From: an uncultured Flavobacteriales bacterium | Lineage (GTDB): Bacteria; Bacteroidota; Bacteroidia; Flavobacteriales_D; Sanyastnellaceae | Assembly (NCBI GenBank): GCA_937897625.1 | Contig: CALCNZ010000334.1 | Coordinates: 1 to 6,589, forward strand | Direction: 5' to 3' | Length of the DNA stretch: 6,589 nucleotides | In this document: in pieces, positions 6,058 through 6,589 of the stretch | How positions within the stretch are numbered: the first letter of the stretch is position 1 | Layout of the letters: each line of letters starts with the position of its first letter | Position numbers and translations under genes: made by a program | The notes under the pieces: model-generated | Databases searched by the model: none | The model's input: the letters and a program-made list of their open reading frames with translations, nothing else | What the model was told of the DNA's origin: nothing

Positions 6058-6589
6058 GTGAGAAGCCAGATTCAACATAAAATATTTTCTAGAGTTATAG
6101 TGCTATTTTTGGTTTGGACTGTGGTTGGATGTTCCACCTACAAGTCCCAGCTTCAAGACGCGAAGGATTTTGAAGAGGCACATATGTATTCCAAAGCACT
6201 GAGTCTCTATTCTGAATTAAACGTGAGAAAAGAGACCAAAGAAGCACTTATTGGTCAAAGACGTGTAGTAGAAGCAATGATTCGCGAGAATTACGAGGGG
6301 CCTATTCGATTGCTGTGCATGCAAGAAAAACTGAGAGAAGCCGATCAATTGTATTCAGAGCTTTTAAATTTCGTTGGGAAAAATAGTGCGTTGGACGTAA
6401 AAGAACCGATTGGATTAAAAGATTTTATTCTTCAATCGAAGCAAACGTATTGCGAAGGCTTGTATAAACAGGCTGAGGCAGATGTTCTCTCTTTTAATTA
6501 TGAAGGAGCGAAAGATAGGTTGAAAGTGATTCGCAGTTTCTTCAGCAATTTCCCCAATTTAGATTACCTGGAAAGCTTGTGCGAACTTT
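6058..6589 (+). CDS. Lipoprotein with TPR-like helices, unknown function (partial)
   Basis: The frame is open from GTG 6058 to the window edge, 177 residues, with no stop. The N-terminus carries basic residues (Arg2, Lys8, Arg12), a hydrophobic core (VIVLFLVWTVV) and lipobox VVGC with Cys25, so export and lipid attachment are predicted. After it come amphipathic helices with TPR-like spacing, for example FEEAHMYSKALSLYSEL (about 38-54), READQLYSELLNF and ADVLSFNYEGAKDRLKVI. I do not recognise a specific family; such lipoproteins often act as outer-membrane or periplasmic scaffolds. GTG at 6058 is chosen because it gives a normal signal peptide. A TTG at 6016 would put the promoter inside the coding sequence, and the GTG at 6100 would remove the positive head. 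The C-terminus lies outside the window. Confidence 0.8.
   Translation, partial: MRSQIQHKIFSRVIVLFLVWTVVGCSTYKSQLQDAKDFEEAHMYSKALSLYSELNVRKETKEALIGQRRVVEAMIRENYEGPIRLLCMQEKLREADQLYSELLNFVGKNSALDVKEPIGLKDFILQSKQTYCEGLYKQAEADVLSFNYEGAKDRLKVIRSFFSNFPNLDYLESLCEL

Noticed and set aside
1..6589. CRISPR array, tRNA, rRNA, insertion sequence or toxin-antitoxin module
   Set aside because: No regular repeats, cloverleaf, transposase motif or terminal inverted repeats were found on reading both strands.

Overview
The window looks like a piece of a Bacteroidota chromosome, probably flavobacteria-like. Three separate promoters fit the Bacteroidota consensus (TTG near -33, TAnnTTTG near -7), there are no obvious Shine-Dalgarno sequences, and the proteins resemble flavobacterial relatives, notably a Flavobacterium-type secreted prolyl oligopeptidase. 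Base composition appears moderate in GC (an impression; not counted). No mobile element, CRISPR array, tRNA or rRNA was seen.

Almost everything from about 5925 down to 74 is one tightly packed minus-strand block. In order of transcription it holds two tiny one-helix membrane peptides of 24 and 37 aa that overlap as TAATG; a 198-aa protein with the fold signature of 2H phosphoesterases (2'-5' RNA ligase-like) but without the catalytic histidines; a 414-aa major facilitator transporter; a 710-aa lipoprotein prolyl oligopeptidase that starts one base after the transporter stop; and an ABC-F (YbiT-like) translation-factor ATPase with its own promoter. The transporter and peptidase are plausibly a peptide-use pair (inference). 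The two tiny genes are not found by a normal ORF length cut-off.

The ABC-F gene is interrupted. One in-frame TAG lies at 1160-1162, exactly where the middle leucine of the Walker B motif of the first ATPase domain should be. The frame is otherwise open over 539 codons with no other damage. This is a very recent nonsense mutation, a sequence error, or a suppressed or read-through codon.

The plus strand carries only edges. A short tail at the left end (2-79) may be the C-terminus of a gene whose stop overlaps that of the ABC-F gene. A new lipoprotein with TPR-like helices starts at 6058 and runs off the right end. The divergent region 5726-6057 holds the two mini-genes, a plus-strand promoter and a perfect 8-bp inverted repeat overlapping that promoter's -33 box, which is a candidate operator. 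I see no new multi-gene defence or biosynthetic system. The most noteworthy items are the Walker B nonsense codon, the catalytically dead 2H protein, the coupled micro-proteins, the hairpin around the stop codon at 5122-5141, and the near-leaderless promoter/start arrangements.
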